A program made the position numbers and the translations under genes. Shown one piece after another: positions 35,492 through 44,173 of a stretch of 64,000 nt of DNA. Positions within the stretch are counted from its first letter, which is position 1, and the number at the start of each line of letters is the position of its first letter. Under the pieces are notes generated by a model. That model worked only from the letters and a program-made list of their open reading frames with translations. It did no database searches and was not told where the DNA came from. This stretch comes from Nocardioides cavernae (GTDB lineage Bacteria; Actinomycetota; Actinomycetes; Propionibacteriales; Nocardioidaceae), in assembly GCF_016907475.1 (NCBI RefSeq), contig NZ_JAFBCA010000001.1:4216001-4280000 (forward strand). The letters run 5' to 3'.

Positions 35492-35497
35492 GACACT
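35492..35497 (+). promoter_or_regulatory. Leaderless-type -10 box of the nei-like gene
   Basis: GACACT ends 6 nt before the GTG at 35504. The same GACACTGG-N4-start pattern occurs before the TetR gene at 25498 and the MerR gene at 41374. Confidence 0.4.
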
Positions 35498-35503
35498 GGA
35501 CGG

Positions 35504-36412
35504 GTGCCCGAGGGAGACAGCGTGTGGAAGCTCGCCCGCCGGCTGGACCGCCAGCTCGTGGGCCACACGGTCGACCGCTCCGACTTCCGCACCCCCGCGC
35601 TCGCCACGCGCGACCTGTCGGGCCGCGAGGTCATCGGGCACGACACCCACGGCAAGCACCTGCTGACCCGCCTGTCCGGCGCGGCGGGCTCGCCGCCGGC
35701 CACGCTCCACAGCCACCTCCGCATGGACGGCTCCTGGTCCACCCTGGCGCCGGGCAAGCGGTTGCCCGGCAAGCTGCAGCCCCACGTCCGGCTCGTGTGG
35801 TCCCTCGACGACGGGCGCACCGTCCACGGCATCCGGCTGCACGACCTCGCCCTCGTGCCGACCGACCGCGAGGCCGACCTGGTCGGCCACCTCGGCCCCG
35901 ACCCGCTCCGCGACGACTGGGACGCCGAGGAGGCCGTCCGCCGCCTGCTCGCCGCGCCGACCACCCCGCTGGTGACCGCGCTGCTCGACCAGCGGTCGCT
36001 CGCCGGCCTGGGCAACCTCTGGGCCAACGAGCTCGCCTTCCTCAGCGGCGTGAGCCCGTGGACGCCGGTCGGCGAGGTCGACGTGCCCCACCTCGTCGAG
36101 CGCGCCGCCACGATGCTGCGCCACTCGGCGCACGTGCCGGGCGCCTACCAGGTGACCACCGGCTCACCGGTCAAGGGCGACGACCACTGGATCACGGGCC
36201 GCCAGCGGCAGGGCTGCCGCCGGTGCGGCGGCCCGGTGAGCGTGCAGGCCGAGGTGCCGGGGGACAGCGCCAACCGCCGCACGTGGTGGTGCCGGTCGTG
36301 CCAGCCCGGCCCGGGCCCGGAGGCCCGCGTCGGCGACGGACCCGGGATCAGACGTGGTGCAGGCGCCGGGCGGCCTCGGCCACCGACCCGCTCATCGACG
36401 GGTAGACGGTGA
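35504..36412 (+). CDS. nei: Fpg/Nei family DNA glycosylase (endonuclease VIII-like)
   Basis: 302 residues. After the initiator the protein reads PEGDSVWKLARRLD, the Pro2-Glu3 catalytic start of Nei enzymes (Fpg has PELPEV). The middle H2TH region is LLDQRSLAGLGNLWANE, and the C-terminal zinc finger has CRRCGG ... WWCRSCQPG. It excises oxidised bases and cleaves abasic sites (beta,delta elimination). The long open frame upstream (from 34331) is antisense to the SpoIID gene and not used. The last 65 nt overlap the convergent flavoprotein gene; the tail after the zinc finger is basic and probably non-conserved. Confidence 0.92.
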   Translation: MPEGDSVWKLARRLDRQLVGHTVDRSDFRTPALATRDLSGREVIGHDTHGKHLLTRLSGAAGSPPATLHSHLRMDGSWSTLAPGKRLPGKLQPHVRLVWSLDDGRTVHGIRLHDLALVPTDREADLVGHLGPDPLRDDWDAEEAVRRLLAAPTTPLVTALLDQRSLAGLGNLWANELAFLSGVSPWTPVGEVDVPHLVERAATMLRHSAHVPGAYQVTTGSPVKGDDHWITGRQRQGCRRCGGPVSVQAEVPGDSANRRTWWCRSCQPGPGPEARVGDGPGIRRGAGAGRPRPPTRSSTGRR

Positions 36413-37739
36413 ACGCGTGGGCGAGCTGGTCGGCGGTCAGCGACTCCGCGACCGCGACCGACACCGGGTGGATGAGCTCGGAGGCCCGCGGCCCGACGAC
36501 CACTCCCCCGACCACGATGCCGGTGCCCGGGCGGCAGAAGAGCTTCACGAAGCCGTCGCGCACGCCCTGCATCTTGGCGCGGGCGTTGCCGGCCAGCGGC
36601 AGGGTGACGACCTCGGCCTCGATCTCGCCGGCGTCGACGGCCTGCTGCGACCAGCCGACGGTGGCGATCTCCGGGGAGGTGAAGACGTTGGACGACACCT
36701 TCTTGAGGTCCAGCGGCGCGACCGCGTCGCCCAGGAAGTGCCACATCGCGATCCGGCCCTGCATCGCCGCCACCGAGGCCAGCATCAGCACGCCCGTGCA
36801 GTCGCCGGCGGAGTAGATCCCGCGCGCCGTGGTGCGCGAGACGCGGTCGACGGTGATGAAGCCGCCGTCGTCCACGGCCACGCCCGCCTCCTCGAGGCCG
36901 AGGTCGGCGGTGTTGGGCACCGAACCGAGCGCAAGGATGCAGTGGCTGCCCGTCACCGTGCGGCCGTCGGTGAGGGTCACCGTCACCTCGTCGCCCTCGC
37001 GGGTCACCGACTGCATGCGGGAGCGGCTGAGCACCTTCATCCCGCGGCGGGTGGCCACGTCCTCCAGCACCGCCGACGCGTCGGCGTCCTCGCCGGGCAG
37101 CACCCGGTCGCGGCTGCTGACCAGCGTCACGTCGATGCCGAGCGACAGGTAGGCGCTGGCGAACTCCGCGCCGGTGACGCCCGAGCCCACCACGATCAGC
37201 TTCTCCGGCACCTCGGTGAGGTCGTAGACCTGCTCCCAGGTGAGGATCCGCTCGCCGTCGGGCTGGGCGCTCGGCAGCGTGCGGGGCGCCGCGCCGGTCG
37301 CGACGATGACCGCGTCGGCCTGCAGGGTCTCCTCGCCGTCGGCGGTCGTGGCGACGACGGTGAGGTCCGGGCCGAGGCGGCCGCGGCCGGTGACGACGCG
37401 TACGCCGTCGCGGTCGAGGCGGGCCGCGATGTCGGTCGACTGGTCGGCCGCGAGCTGCTTGACGCGGGCGTTGACCCGCGCCAGGTCGACGCTGATGGTC
37501 GTCGCCGCGTCGCCCTGGTGGTCGTGGAAGTTGACCCCGAGCTCCTGCGCCGTCGACATGTCGGTCATCAGCTCGGCGGTCGCGATGAGCGTCTTGCTCG
37601 GCACGCAGTCGGTGAGCACCGCCGAGCCGCCGACTCCGTCGGTGTCGACGACGGTGACCTGCGCGCCCAGCTGCGCGGCCACGTGGGCGGCCTCGTAGCC
37701 GCCCGGCCCGCCGCCGACGATGACGATGTGGTCGGTCAT
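36348..37739 (-). CDS. NAD(P)H-quinone dehydrogenase (flavoprotein disulfide reductase lacking the redox cysteines)
   Basis: 463 residues. FAD site IVGGGPGGYEAAHVAAQLG, NAD site LIVVGSGVTGAEFASAY and the dimerisation domain are present. The usual GGxCxNxGCxPSK disulfide is replaced by GGSAVLTDCVPSK, leaving a single Cys. This is the hallmark of mycobacterial LpdA (Rv3303c)-type quinone reductases, which use NAD(P)H to reduce quinones and have been linked to oxidative-stress defence. It lies immediately downstream of the true lipoamide dehydrogenase (1-nt overlap), suggesting a duplication and shared expression. Confidence 0.88.
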   Translation of the reverse strand: MTDHIVIVGGGPGGYEAAHVAAQLGAQVTVVDTDGVGGSAVLTDCVPSKTLIATAELMTDMSTAQELGVNFHDHQGDAATTISVDLARVNARVKQLAADQSTDIAARLDRDGVRVVTGRGRLGPDLTVVATTADGEETLQADAVIVATGAAPRTLPSAQPDGERILTWEQVYDLTEVPEKLIVVGSGVTGAEFASAYLSLGIDVTLVSSRDRVLPGEDADASAVLEDVATRRGMKVLSRSRMQSVTREGDEVTVTLTDGRTVTGSHCILALGSVPNTADLGLEEAGVAVDDGGFITVDRVSRTTARGIYSAGDCTGVLMLASVAAMQGRIAMWHFLGDAVAPLDLKKVSSNVFTSPEIATVGWSQQAVDAGEIEAEVVTLPLAGNARAKMQGVRDGFVKLFCRPGTGIVVGGVVVGPRASELIHPVSVAVAESLTADQLAHAFTVYPSMSGSVAEAARRLHHV

Positions 37740-39142
37740 CAGAGGTTGATCATGTGACCGGCGATGCCGTGGACGGCCTCCTTGACGGCCTCACCGAGGG
37801 TCGGGTGGGCGAAGACGTTGCGGGCCACCTCGTCGGCGGTGAGGTCCCACTTCTGGGCCAGCGTCATGACCGGCAGCAGCTCGGTGACGTCGGGGCCGAT
37901 CATGTGGGTGCCGATGATCTCGTTGTGCTCGGCGTCGGCGACGACCTTCACGAAGCCGACGGCCTCACCGAGGCCCATCGCCTTGCCGTTGGCGGTGAAG
38001 GGGAACGTCGCGGTCTTGACGTCGTAGCCCTTCTCCTTGGCCTGGGCCTCGCTGTAGCCGAACGAGCCGATCTGCGGCATGCAGTAGGTGGCGCGGGGCA
38101 CGAAGTCGTACTCGACCGGCATCGTCTCGGCGCCGTTGATCGTCTCGGCGGCCACGATGCCCATCGCCTCGGCGACGTGGGCGAGCATCATCTTCCCGGT
38201 GCAGTCACCGATGGCGTAGACGTTGTCGACGTTGGTGCGCATGTAGTCGTCGATCTCGATCGCGCCGCGCTCGGAGACCGCGACGCCGATGTCCTCGAGG
38301 CCGAAGCCCGTGACCCGCGGGGCGAAGCCGAAGGCGGCGAGGAACTTGTCGGCCTCGATCACCTGCTCGTCGCCACCCGCGGCGGGGGCGATGGTGACCT
38401 TGACGCCCGAGCCGGTGTCCTCGACCTTCTTGACCGCCGTGGAGGTGAGCACCTTCACGCCGAGCTTCTTGTAGTGCTTGAGGAGCTCCTTGGAGATGTC
38501 GGCGTCCTCGGTGGGGACCATCCGGTCGAGGAACTCCACGATCGTGACGTCGACGCCGAAGTTGGCCATCACGTAGGCGAACTCGACGCCGATCGCCCCG
38601 GAGCCGCCGATGACGATCGAGCCCGGCAGCTGGTCGGTGAGGATCTGCTCCTCGTAGGTCACGACGTTGTCGCTCAGCTCGACACCGGGCACCAGGCGCA
38701 CGGTGGCGCCGGTGGCGAGGATCAGGTTGTCGAAGGTGTAGCCGGTGGTCTGGCCGTCGTTGTCCTTGACGTCGATCCCGGTCGCGCTGGTCAGGGTGCC
38801 CCAGCCGTCGATCTCGGTGATCTTGTTCTTCTTCATCAGGAAGTGGACGCCCTTGACGATGCCGGCGCTGACGTCGCGGCTGCGCTTGTGGGTCGGGCCG
38901 AAGGACATCGTGGCGTCGCCCTCGATGCCGAACTTCGCCTTCTCGTGCTGGAGCGTGTGAGCTAACTCGGCGTTCTTGAGCAGGGCCTTCGACGGGATGC
39001 AGCCGACGTTGAGGCAGACACCTCCCCAGTACTTGGCCTCCACCACGGCCACCTTCTGGCCGAGCTGGGAGGCGCGGATCGCGGCGACGTAGCCACCGGG
39101 GCCGGCGCCGAGGACGAGGGTGTCGAAGTGGGTGTCGGTCAC
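37739..39142 (-). CDS. lpdA: Dihydrolipoyl dehydrogenase
   Basis: 467 residues, GTG start. E3 component of 2-oxo-acid dehydrogenase complexes: oxidises dihydrolipoamide with NAD+. Seen: FAD motif [20 protein letters not shown], redox disulfide [19 protein letters not shown] motif [16 protein letters not shown], second FAD site [16 protein letters not shown] and the C-terminal active-site dyad in [12 protein letters not shown] (His-Pro-Thr and Glu). Complete and canonical. A TAGGCT -10 lies 6 nt before the start on the minus strand. Confidence 0.96.
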   Translation of the reverse strand: MTDTHFDTLVLGAGPGGYVAAIRASQLGQKVAVVEAKYWGGVCLNVGCIPSKALLKNAELAHTLQHEKAKFGIEGDATMSFGPTHKRSRDVSAGIVKGVHFLMKKNKITEIDGWGTLTSATGIDVKDNDGQTTGYTFDNLILATGATVRLVPGVELSDNVVTYEEQILTDQLPGSIVIGGSGAIGVEFAYVMANFGVDVTIVEFLDRMVPTEDADISKELLKHYKKLGVKVLTSTAVKKVEDTGSGVKVTIAPAAGGDEQVIEADKFLAAFGFAPRVTGFGLEDIGVAVSERGAIEIDDYMRTNVDNVYAIGDCTGKMMLAHVAEAMGIVAAETINGAETMPVEYDFVPRATYCMPQIGSFGYSEAQAKEKGYDVKTATFPFTANGKAMGLGEAVGFVKVVADAEHNEIIGTHMIGPDVTELLPVMTLAQKWDLTADEVARNVFAHPTLGEAVKEAVHGIAGHMINL

Positions 39143-39148
39143 GCCCCC

Positions 39149-39154
39149 AGCCTA
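39149..39154 (-). promoter_or_regulatory. Leaderless-type -10 box of lpdA
   Basis: Minus-strand TAGGCT ends 6 nt before the GTG at 39142; no ribosome binding site is seen. Confidence 0.4.
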
Positions 39155-39196
39155 GTTGTCCGCCGTGAGGGGGAACCACCCGAGGTCGCGGCTCGA

Positions 39197-39202
39197 TATC
39201 GT
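39197..39202 (+). promoter_or_regulatory. Leaderless-type -10 box of the GGCT-like gene
   Basis: TATCGT ends 7 nt before the GTG at 39210, which supports this start over an in-frame ATG at 39156. Confidence 0.45.
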
Positions 39203-39209
39203 GTGGCCC

Positions 39210-39662
39210 GTGACGCTGTACGCCGCCTACGGGACGAACCTCGATCCCGCCCGCATGGGTGAGCGCTGCCCTCACTCGATCCTCCACTCCACCGGCTGGC
39301 TCACGGGCTGGCGGTTGACGTTCGGCGGCGAGGAGCACGGCTGGGACGGTGCCCTCTCGACGATCGTGCAGGACCCGTTCGAGCAGGTCTTCGTGGCGGT
39401 CTACGACGTCACGCCCGAGGACGAGCGCCTGCTCGACGGCTGGGAGGCCGCCGACACCGGCCTCTACCGCAAGACCAGGGTGCGGGTGCAGACGCTGACC
39501 GGCGCGCTCGTCGTGTGGGCCTACGTCCTCGACGCCTACGAGGGAGGCCTGCCCTCGGCGTCCTACCTCGGGGTCCTCGCCGACGCGGCTGACGCCGCGG
39601 GTGCGCCCGAGGACTACGTCGCGGCCCTGCGCCGCCGGGCCTGCCGGTCCACCGGGCTCTGA
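39210..39662 (+). CDS. Gamma-glutamylcyclotransferase-like (GGCT/AIG2) protein
   Basis: 150 residues from the GTG at 39210. The family start VTLYAAYGTNLDP (YGSNL-type loop) is followed by FGGEEHGWDGALSTIVQDP, VFVAVYDVTPEDERLLDGWE with the likely catalytic Glu, and GLYRKTRVRVQ. GGCT-fold enzymes release 5-oxoproline from gamma-glutamyl compounds; the exact substrate here is not known. It stands alone between lpdA and the nucleoside phosphorylase gene. Confidence 0.85.
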   Translation: MTLYAAYGTNLDPARMGERCPHSILHSTGWLTGWRLTFGGEEHGWDGALSTIVQDPFEQVFVAVYDVTPEDERLLDGWEAADTGLYRKTRVRVQTLTGALVVWAYVLDAYEGGLPSASYLGVLADAADAAGAPEDYVAALRRRACRSTGL

Positions 39663-39696
39663 GCACCACACACCGGAGCACCGGCTGTCGTCGGTC

Positions 39697-39702
39697 TAGA
39701 GT
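39697..39702 (+). promoter_or_regulatory. Leaderless-type -10 box of the purine nucleoside phosphorylase gene
   Basis: TAGAGT ends 7 nt before the GTG at 39710; no ribosome binding site. Confidence 0.45.
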
Positions 39703-39709
39703 TTCCGGC

Positions 39710-40522
39710 GTGACCCACGCAGCCTCCGTCCCCACGCCCTACGAGAGCGCCGCCGAGGCGGCCGCCCGGCTCGCCGAGCTGACCGGCGTCGAGCGCCACG
39801 ACATCGCCCTGGTGCTGGGCTCGGGCTGGCTCCCGGCCGTGGACGCGCTCGGCGAGGCGACCGCCGAGATCGACACGACCGACCTCCCCGGCTTCAGCGC
39901 CGCCGCCGTCGCGGGCCACAGCGGCAAGATCCGTTCCATCAGGAGCGGCGACAAGAACCTCCTGGTGTTCCTCTCGCGCACCCACTTCTACGAGGGCAAG
40001 GGCGTCGCCGCCGTCGTGCACCCGGTGCGTACGGCGGCCGCGGCCGGCTGCTCGGCCATCGTCCTCACCAACGGGTGCGGCGGACTCAAGCAGGGCTGGC
40101 AGCCCGGCCAGCCGGTGCTGATCTCCGACCACATCAACCTCACCGGCACGAGCCCGATCGTCGGTGCGAACTTCGTGGACCTGACCGACCTCTACAGCCC
40201 GCGCCTGCGCGCGATGTGCAAGGAGGTCGACGACTCCCTCGACGAGGGCGTCTACGTGCAGTTCCCCGGCCCCCACTACGAGACGCCCGCCGAGGTCCGG
40301 ATGGCCGGCATCATGGGCGGCCACCTCGTCGGCATGAGCACCACACTGGAGGCCATCGCCGCCCGCGAGGCCGGCATGGAGGTCCTCGGGATCAGCCTGG
40401 TCACCAACCTCGCCGCCGGCCTGAGCGGCGAGCCGCTCAACCACGAGGAGGTCCTCGTGGCGGGTCGCTCCGCGGCCAGTCGGATGGGCGGCCTGCTGAG
40501 CCAGGTCGTGACGAGGATCTGA
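39710..40522 (+). CDS. Purine-nucleoside phosphorylase (trimeric type)
   Basis: 270 residues. Phosphorolysis of inosine/guanosine (and deoxy forms) to base and (deoxy)ribose 1-phosphate. Phosphate site VLGSGWLPAVD and SRTHFYEGKG; base/ribose site FPGPHYETPAEVRM, GMSTTLEAIAARE (with Glu) and the Asn of VTNLAAGL. The length and motifs match the trimeric PNP/MTAP class (PunA), not the hexameric DeoD. It may feed ribose phosphates to the hexomutase at 46 kb and DeoC at 52 kb. An SDR gene follows after 8 nt. Confidence 0.94.
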   Translation: MTHAASVPTPYESAAEAAARLAELTGVERHDIALVLGSGWLPAVDALGEATAEIDTTDLPGFSAAAVAGHSGKIRSIRSGDKNLLVFLSRTHFYEGKGVAAVVHPVRTAAAAGCSAIVLTNGCGGLKQGWQPGQPVLISDHINLTGTSPIVGANFVDLTDLYSPRLRAMCKEVDDSLDEGVYVQFPGPHYETPAEVRMAGIMGGHLVGMSTTLEAIAAREAGMEVLGISLVTNLAAGLSGEPLNHEEVLVAGRSAASRMGGLLSQVVTRI

Positions 40523-40530
40523 GGCCGACG

Positions 40531-41340
40531 ATGCGCGTCCTGGTCACCGGCGCCGCCGGCAGCATCGGCCGGGTGGTCACCACCGGCCTGGCCGCCTCCG
40601 GCCACGACGTGGTGGGCCTCGACCTGGTCCCGCCGCCCGACGGGACGCCCTTCACCTGGCACGAGGCCGACTGCGCCGACGGCGACGCCGTCGAGGCGGT
40701 CTTCGCCGCTCTGTCGACCGGGGGCAGGCTCGGCGCCGTCGTGCACCTCGCGGGCATCCCCGACGAGGCGTCGCTGCCCGACGAGCTCACCTCCCACGTC
40801 GTGACGACCGCTGCCCTCCTCGACGCGATGGTGGCCCACGACGTGCCGCGCATCGTCTACGCCTCCTCCAACCACGCCGTCGGCCGCACACCCCGCGCGG
40901 ACGGCACGCTGACCGAGCAGGCCCTGCCCCGCGCCGACACCTACTACGGCGTCGCCAAGGTCGCGGCTGAGGCGCTCCTCCACCTCTTCGCGGACCGCCA
41001 CGGCATCGACGCGGTCGCGTGCCGGATCGGCTCGTTCCTCGAGGAGCCGGCCAGCATCCGCGGCCTGTCGACGTGGCTCTCCCACGGTGACTGCGTCCGG
41101 ATGGTCGAGGCGGCGCTGAGCACGCCCGCTCCCGGCTACGCCGTCCTCTACGGCATCAGCGCCAACACCCGCGCGTGGTGGGACCTCGAGCCGGGTCGCC
41201 GGCTGGGCTACGAGCCACAGGACGACGCCGAGACGTACGCCGACCGGGTCGAGGCCGGCCCGCACGACGACGGGGAGGCCGAGTTCGTCGGCGGCCCGTT
41301 CGCGACGGCTCAGTTCCATCGTCCCGCGCTGGGTGCTTGA
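40531..41340 (+). CDS. NAD-dependent epimerase/dehydratase (uronate dehydrogenase-like)
   Basis: 269 residues. Rossmann motif RVLVTGAAGSIGRVV, catalytic Ser in YASSNHAVG and Tyr/Lys in YYGVAKVAAEALL, all as in uronate dehydrogenase and related extended SDRs that oxidise hexuronates. It is 8 nt behind the phosphorylase gene and likely co-transcribed, though the metabolic link is not clear. The stop is immediately followed by the MerR operator. Confidence 0.88.
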   Translation: MRVLVTGAAGSIGRVVTTGLAASGHDVVGLDLVPPPDGTPFTWHEADCADGDAVEAVFAALSTGGRLGAVVHLAGIPDEASLPDELTSHVVTTAALLDAMVAHDVPRIVYASSNHAVGRTPRADGTLTEQALPRADTYYGVAKVAAEALLHLFADRHGIDAVACRIGSFLEEPASIRGLSTWLSHGDCVRMVEAALSTPAPGYAVLYGISANTRAWWDLEPGRRLGYEPQDDAETYADRVEAGPHDDGEAEFVGGPFATAQFHRPALGA

Positions 41341-41367
41341 CTTCGAGCACGCTCCAAGTCCGACACT
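41337..41367 (+). promoter_or_regulatory. MerR-type promoter and operator (autoregulation)
   Basis: ACTTCGAGCACGCTCCAAGT (41340-41359) is a dyad of the form ACTTNGAGC-N2-GCTCNAAGT. It sits in the 19-nt spacer between -35 TTGACT (41337-41342) and -10 GACACT (41362-41367), the long spacer characteristic of MerR promoters. The ATG follows the -10 by 6 nt, so the mRNA is probably leaderless. Confidence 0.75.
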
Positions 41368-41373
41368 GGTCGG

Positions 41374-41748
41374 ATGACCAGCCTGAGCATCGCCGAGGCG
41401 GCCGAGAAGACCGGGCTCACGGCCCACACGCTGCGCTACTACGAGCGTGACGGCCTGCTGCTGCACTCGGTCGACCGGGCCCCGTCCGGCCACCGTCGCT
41501 ACACCGCCGAGGACCTGCGGTGGATCCAGATGGTGACCCGGCTGCGCGCCACCGGGATGCCCATCCGGGACGTACGCCGCTATGCCGCGCTGGTGCGGGA
41601 CGGCGACGGCAACGAGGCCGAGCGCCTGGGCCTGCTGCTCGCGCACCGCGAGGTCGTGGAGCGCCAGCTCGCCGAGGTGACTGGCCACCTGCGGGCCATC
41701 GACCACAAGATCGCGCTCTACGAGAACAAGGTCGCGCCCACCGCCTGA
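41374..41748 (+). CDS. MerR-family transcriptional regulator
   Basis: 124 residues. Winged helix-turn-helix at the N-terminus ([25 protein letters not shown], then [14 protein letters not shown]), followed by a long dimerisation coiled coil (about 80-118). There is no Cys cluster, so it is not a metal or SoxR-type sensor; it resembles regulators linked to aldo/keto reductases. An almost identical operator stands before the next gene, the aldo/keto reductase, which it most likely activates together with itself. Confidence 0.93.
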   Translation: MTSLSIAEAAEKTGLTAHTLRYYERDGLLLHSVDRAPSGHRRYTAEDLRWIQMVTRLRATGMPIRDVRRYAALVRDGDGNEAERLGLLLAHREVVERQLAEVTGHLRAIDHKIALYENKVAPTA

Positions 41749-41766
41749 ACCCGACCCGCCGAGGGG

Positions 41767-41797
41767 TTGACTTGGAGCGCGCTCGAAGGCGAAGGGT
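41767..41797 (+). promoter_or_regulatory. Second MerR operator, before the aldo/keto reductase gene
   Basis: ACTTGGAGCGCGCTCGAAGG (41770-41789) repeats the upstream operator, with -35 TTGACT (41767-41772) and a weak -10 AAGGGT (41792-41797) 19 nt apart. The ATG is 7 nt beyond the -10, again leaderless in form. Confidence 0.72.
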
Positions 41798-41804
41798 GGC
41801 AGGC

Positions 41805-42794
41805 ATGAGCATCCAGACACGACAGATCGGCTCCCTCACCGTCTCCGCCCTCGGCCTCGGCTGCATGGGGATGTCGGAGTTCTACGGCACCCCCGACGAG
41901 CAGGGCGGCACCGACACCATCCACCGCGCCCTCGACCTGGGCGTGACCTTCCTCGACACCGCCGACATGTACGGCCCCTTCACCAACGAGCTGCTCGTCG
42001 GCAAGGCGATCGCCGGCCGGCGCGACGAGGTCCAGCTCGCCACCAAGTTCGGCAACGAGCGGCTCCCGGACGGCACCATGGTCGGCATCAACGGCTCCCC
42101 CGACTACGTCCGTGCGGCCTGCGACGCCTCGCTCCAGCGGCTCGGCGTCGACCACATCGACCTCTACTACCAGCACCGTGTCGACAAGACGGTCCCGATC
42201 GAGGACACCGTCGGAGCGATGGCCGAGCTCGTGGAGGCCGGCAAGGTCCGCCACCTCGGGCTCTCCGAGGCCTCGGCAGCCACCGTCCGCCGGGCCCACG
42301 CCGTCCATCCGATCACCGCGCTCCAGACCGAGTACTCCCTCTTCACCCGTGACCTCGAGGACGAGATCCTCCCCGTCCTGCGCGAGCTCGGCATCGGTCT
42401 GGTGCCCTACTCCCCGCTCGGCCGTGGCCTGCTCACGGGCGCGATCAGCGCCACCGGCGGGGCCGACGGCGAGGCCGACCGCCGCCGGTCGGAGTACTTC
42501 CCGCGGTTCCAGGGCGAGGCGCTGGACGCCAACCTCGTGCTCGTCGACAAGGTCCGCGAGATCGCAGGGTCCAAGGGCTGCACGCCCGGACAGCTCGCGC
42601 TGGCGTGGGTGCTCGCGCAGGGCGAGGACGTCGCACCGATCCCGGGCACCAAGCGGGTGACGTACCTCGAGGAGAACGTCGGTGCCCTCGACGTCGAGCT
42701 CACCGCCGACGACCTCGCCGCCCTCGAGCAGGCCGTGCCGCGCGACGCCGTCCAGGGCGACCGCTACGGCAGCATGGCGTCGATCGATGCCTGA
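41805..42794 (+). CDS. Aldo/keto reductase
   Basis: 329 residues, NADPH-dependent reductase of aldehydes and ketones. The catalytic tetrad is present: Asp and Tyr in FLDTADMYG, Lys in LATKFGN, His in YYQHRVD. The C-terminal cofactor segment is [17 protein letters not shown]. Similar to the AKR13/YakC group. It has its own MerR-type promoter behind the regulator gene, so it probably responds to a reactive carbonyl or a xenobiotic (inference). Confidence 0.95.
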   Translation: MSIQTRQIGSLTVSALGLGCMGMSEFYGTPDEQGGTDTIHRALDLGVTFLDTADMYGPFTNELLVGKAIAGRRDEVQLATKFGNERLPDGTMVGINGSPDYVRAACDASLQRLGVDHIDLYYQHRVDKTVPIEDTVGAMAELVEAGKVRHLGLSEASAATVRRAHAVHPITALQTEYSLFTRDLEDEILPVLRELGIGLVPYSPLGRGLLTGAISATGGADGEADRRRSEYFPRFQGEALDANLVLVDKVREIAGSKGCTPGQLALAWVLAQGEDVAPIPGTKRVTYLEENVGALDVELTADDLAALEQAVPRDAVQGDRYGSMASIDA

Positions 42795-42814
42795 GCCCGG
42801 CGACCAAGCGGGGG

Positions 42815-44134
42815 TCAGGTCGCAGCGATCCCGACCTTGCCCTCGCGGAAGGCGTCGACGAACAGCGCGTGGTCCTCGCGCACGCGGACGGCGTACGCGA
42901 TGCCCCAGTCGCACAGCCACTGGACGAACTCGTTGCGCCGTCCCTCCAGCGACTTGGCGATGGCCGCCTCGACGTCGAAGTCGACGAGGTCCTGCTGGCT
43001 GTCCTCGTCGGAGGCGCAGTGGATCTTCGCCGTGGCGCGGCCGAGCAGGTCGACCACCGAGCGCATGTCGTCGGGCTCGTTGATCTCGCTCCAGTCGAGG
43101 TCGACCTCGTAGGGCGAGATCTCCGAGACGACGTAGCCGACGTCGTCGACGCTCGTGTGCCCGAGCAGCGGGTCGGTGTGCACCTGAAGCGCGCGCTGGC
43201 TGACCGCGGTGCGGTGCCCCTCGTGCTCGAAGTAGGCGTCCACCTCGGCGGTGTCGACGAACCTGCTCAACGCCGGGACGTTGGCCTGCTTCATGCTCAG
43301 CACGACGTCGTTGTCGAGCGCCTGGCTGTAGCCCTCGACCAGCACGTTGTAGGCCGGAAGGCCGGCGCTGCCGATGCCGAACCCGGACTTGCCCACGACG
43401 TCGCGCAGCTCGTAGAAGAGTTTGCGGTCGAACCGCTTCGACTCGGGGATGGTGTCGAGGTAGGCGCGGAACGCCGCGACCACCTTGGCGCGCTCCTCGC
43501 GCTTAAGGCGGCGGGTGCTGGCGTCCTCGATGAAACGGCGGGTCCCCTTGGCCAGGTAGGTCATCTCGTCGAGGAGGTCGGCCCGGCGCATGGCCCGCGC
43601 GGCCACCAGCGCGGTCAGCACCGGCCCCTCGGCCTTGTCGAGCCGGATCTCGAAGTCGTCGTCGGTGTCGGAGGCCACGTAGTGGTTCACCTGGGACAGG
43701 TAGGACCTGGCGTAGCGGGCGATCAGCTTGCGGATCGCGTCCTCGGGCAGCGCCTTCTGCCAGCAGACGAGCGCGAGGCTCGCCGCGAACCTCTGGAGGT
43801 CCCACGTGAAGCGGCCGACATAGGCCTCGTCGAAGTCGTTGATGTCGAAGACCAGCCGGCCGTCGGAGTTGAGGTAGGTGCCGAAGTTCTCCACGTGCAG
43901 GTCACCGTGGATCCAGATGCGCTCGGCACCGTGGGCCGCCCACTCGTCGCGCTCGCCCGTCACGTCGTTGAAGAAGAGGCACGCGCTGCCGCGGTAGAAC
44001 GCGTGCGGGTCCCGGGCCATCTTGCGGTACTTCGCGCGGAACGCCGCCGGGTCGGCCCGCATGAGTGGGGCGAACGCGTCGCGCAGCACCTCGATGATCA
44101 CGTCGGTGCGGGCGTCGGTTCGCGCGGGGGCCAT
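42815..44134 (-). CDS. DUF2252 domain-containing protein (kinase-like fold)
   Basis: 439 residues, soluble. The typical DUF2252 segments are present: DPHAFYRGSACLFF, WIHGDLHVENFGTY (an aminoglycoside-phosphotransferase-like HGDLHxxN catalytic loop), VFDINDFDEAYVGRFTWDLQR (DFD metal-site analogue), and GIGSAGLPAYNVLVEGY. The kinase-like loops suggest phosphotransfer, but no activity is established for the family. Lone gene, divergent from tpx, convergent with the aldo/keto reductase (20-nt gap). Confidence 0.9.
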   Translation of the reverse strand: MAPARTDARTDVIIEVLRDAFAPLMRADPAAFRAKYRKMARDPHAFYRGSACLFFNDVTGERDEWAAHGAERIWIHGDLHVENFGTYLNSDGRLVFDINDFDEAYVGRFTWDLQRFAASLALVCWQKALPEDAIRKLIARYARSYLSQVNHYVASDTDDDFEIRLDKAEGPVLTALVAARAMRRADLLDEMTYLAKGTRRFIEDASTRRLKREERAKVVAAFRAYLDTIPESKRFDRKLFYELRDVVGKSGFGIGSAGLPAYNVLVEGYSQALDNDVVLSMKQANVPALSRFVDTAEVDAYFEHEGHRTAVSQRALQVHTDPLLGHTSVDDVGYVVSEISPYEVDLDWSEINEPDDMRSVVDLLGRATAKIHCASDEDSQQDLVDFDVEAAIAKSLEGRRNEFVQWLCDWGIAYAVRVREDHALFVDAFREGKVGIAAT

Positions 44135-44140
44135 GCGGGC

Positions 44141-44146
44141 ACTCTA
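44141..44146 (-). promoter_or_regulatory. Leaderless-type -10 box of the DUF2252 gene
   Basis: Minus-strand TAGAGT ends 6 nt before the ATG at 44134. Confidence 0.42.
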
Positions 44147-44160
44147 GGACCGGCGGCCAG

Positions 44161-44166
44161 TAGGTT
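44161..44166 (+). promoter_or_regulatory. Leaderless-type -10 box of tpx
   Basis: TAGGTT ends 7 nt before the ATG at 44174; no ribosome binding site is present. Confidence 0.42.
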
Positions 44167-44173
44167 GGGGACC

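Noticed and set aside
34331..35503. Upstream extension of the nei-like gene
   Set aside because: Antisense to the SpoIID gene; Nei enzymes need Pro-Glu directly after the initiator, which the GTG at 35504 provides.
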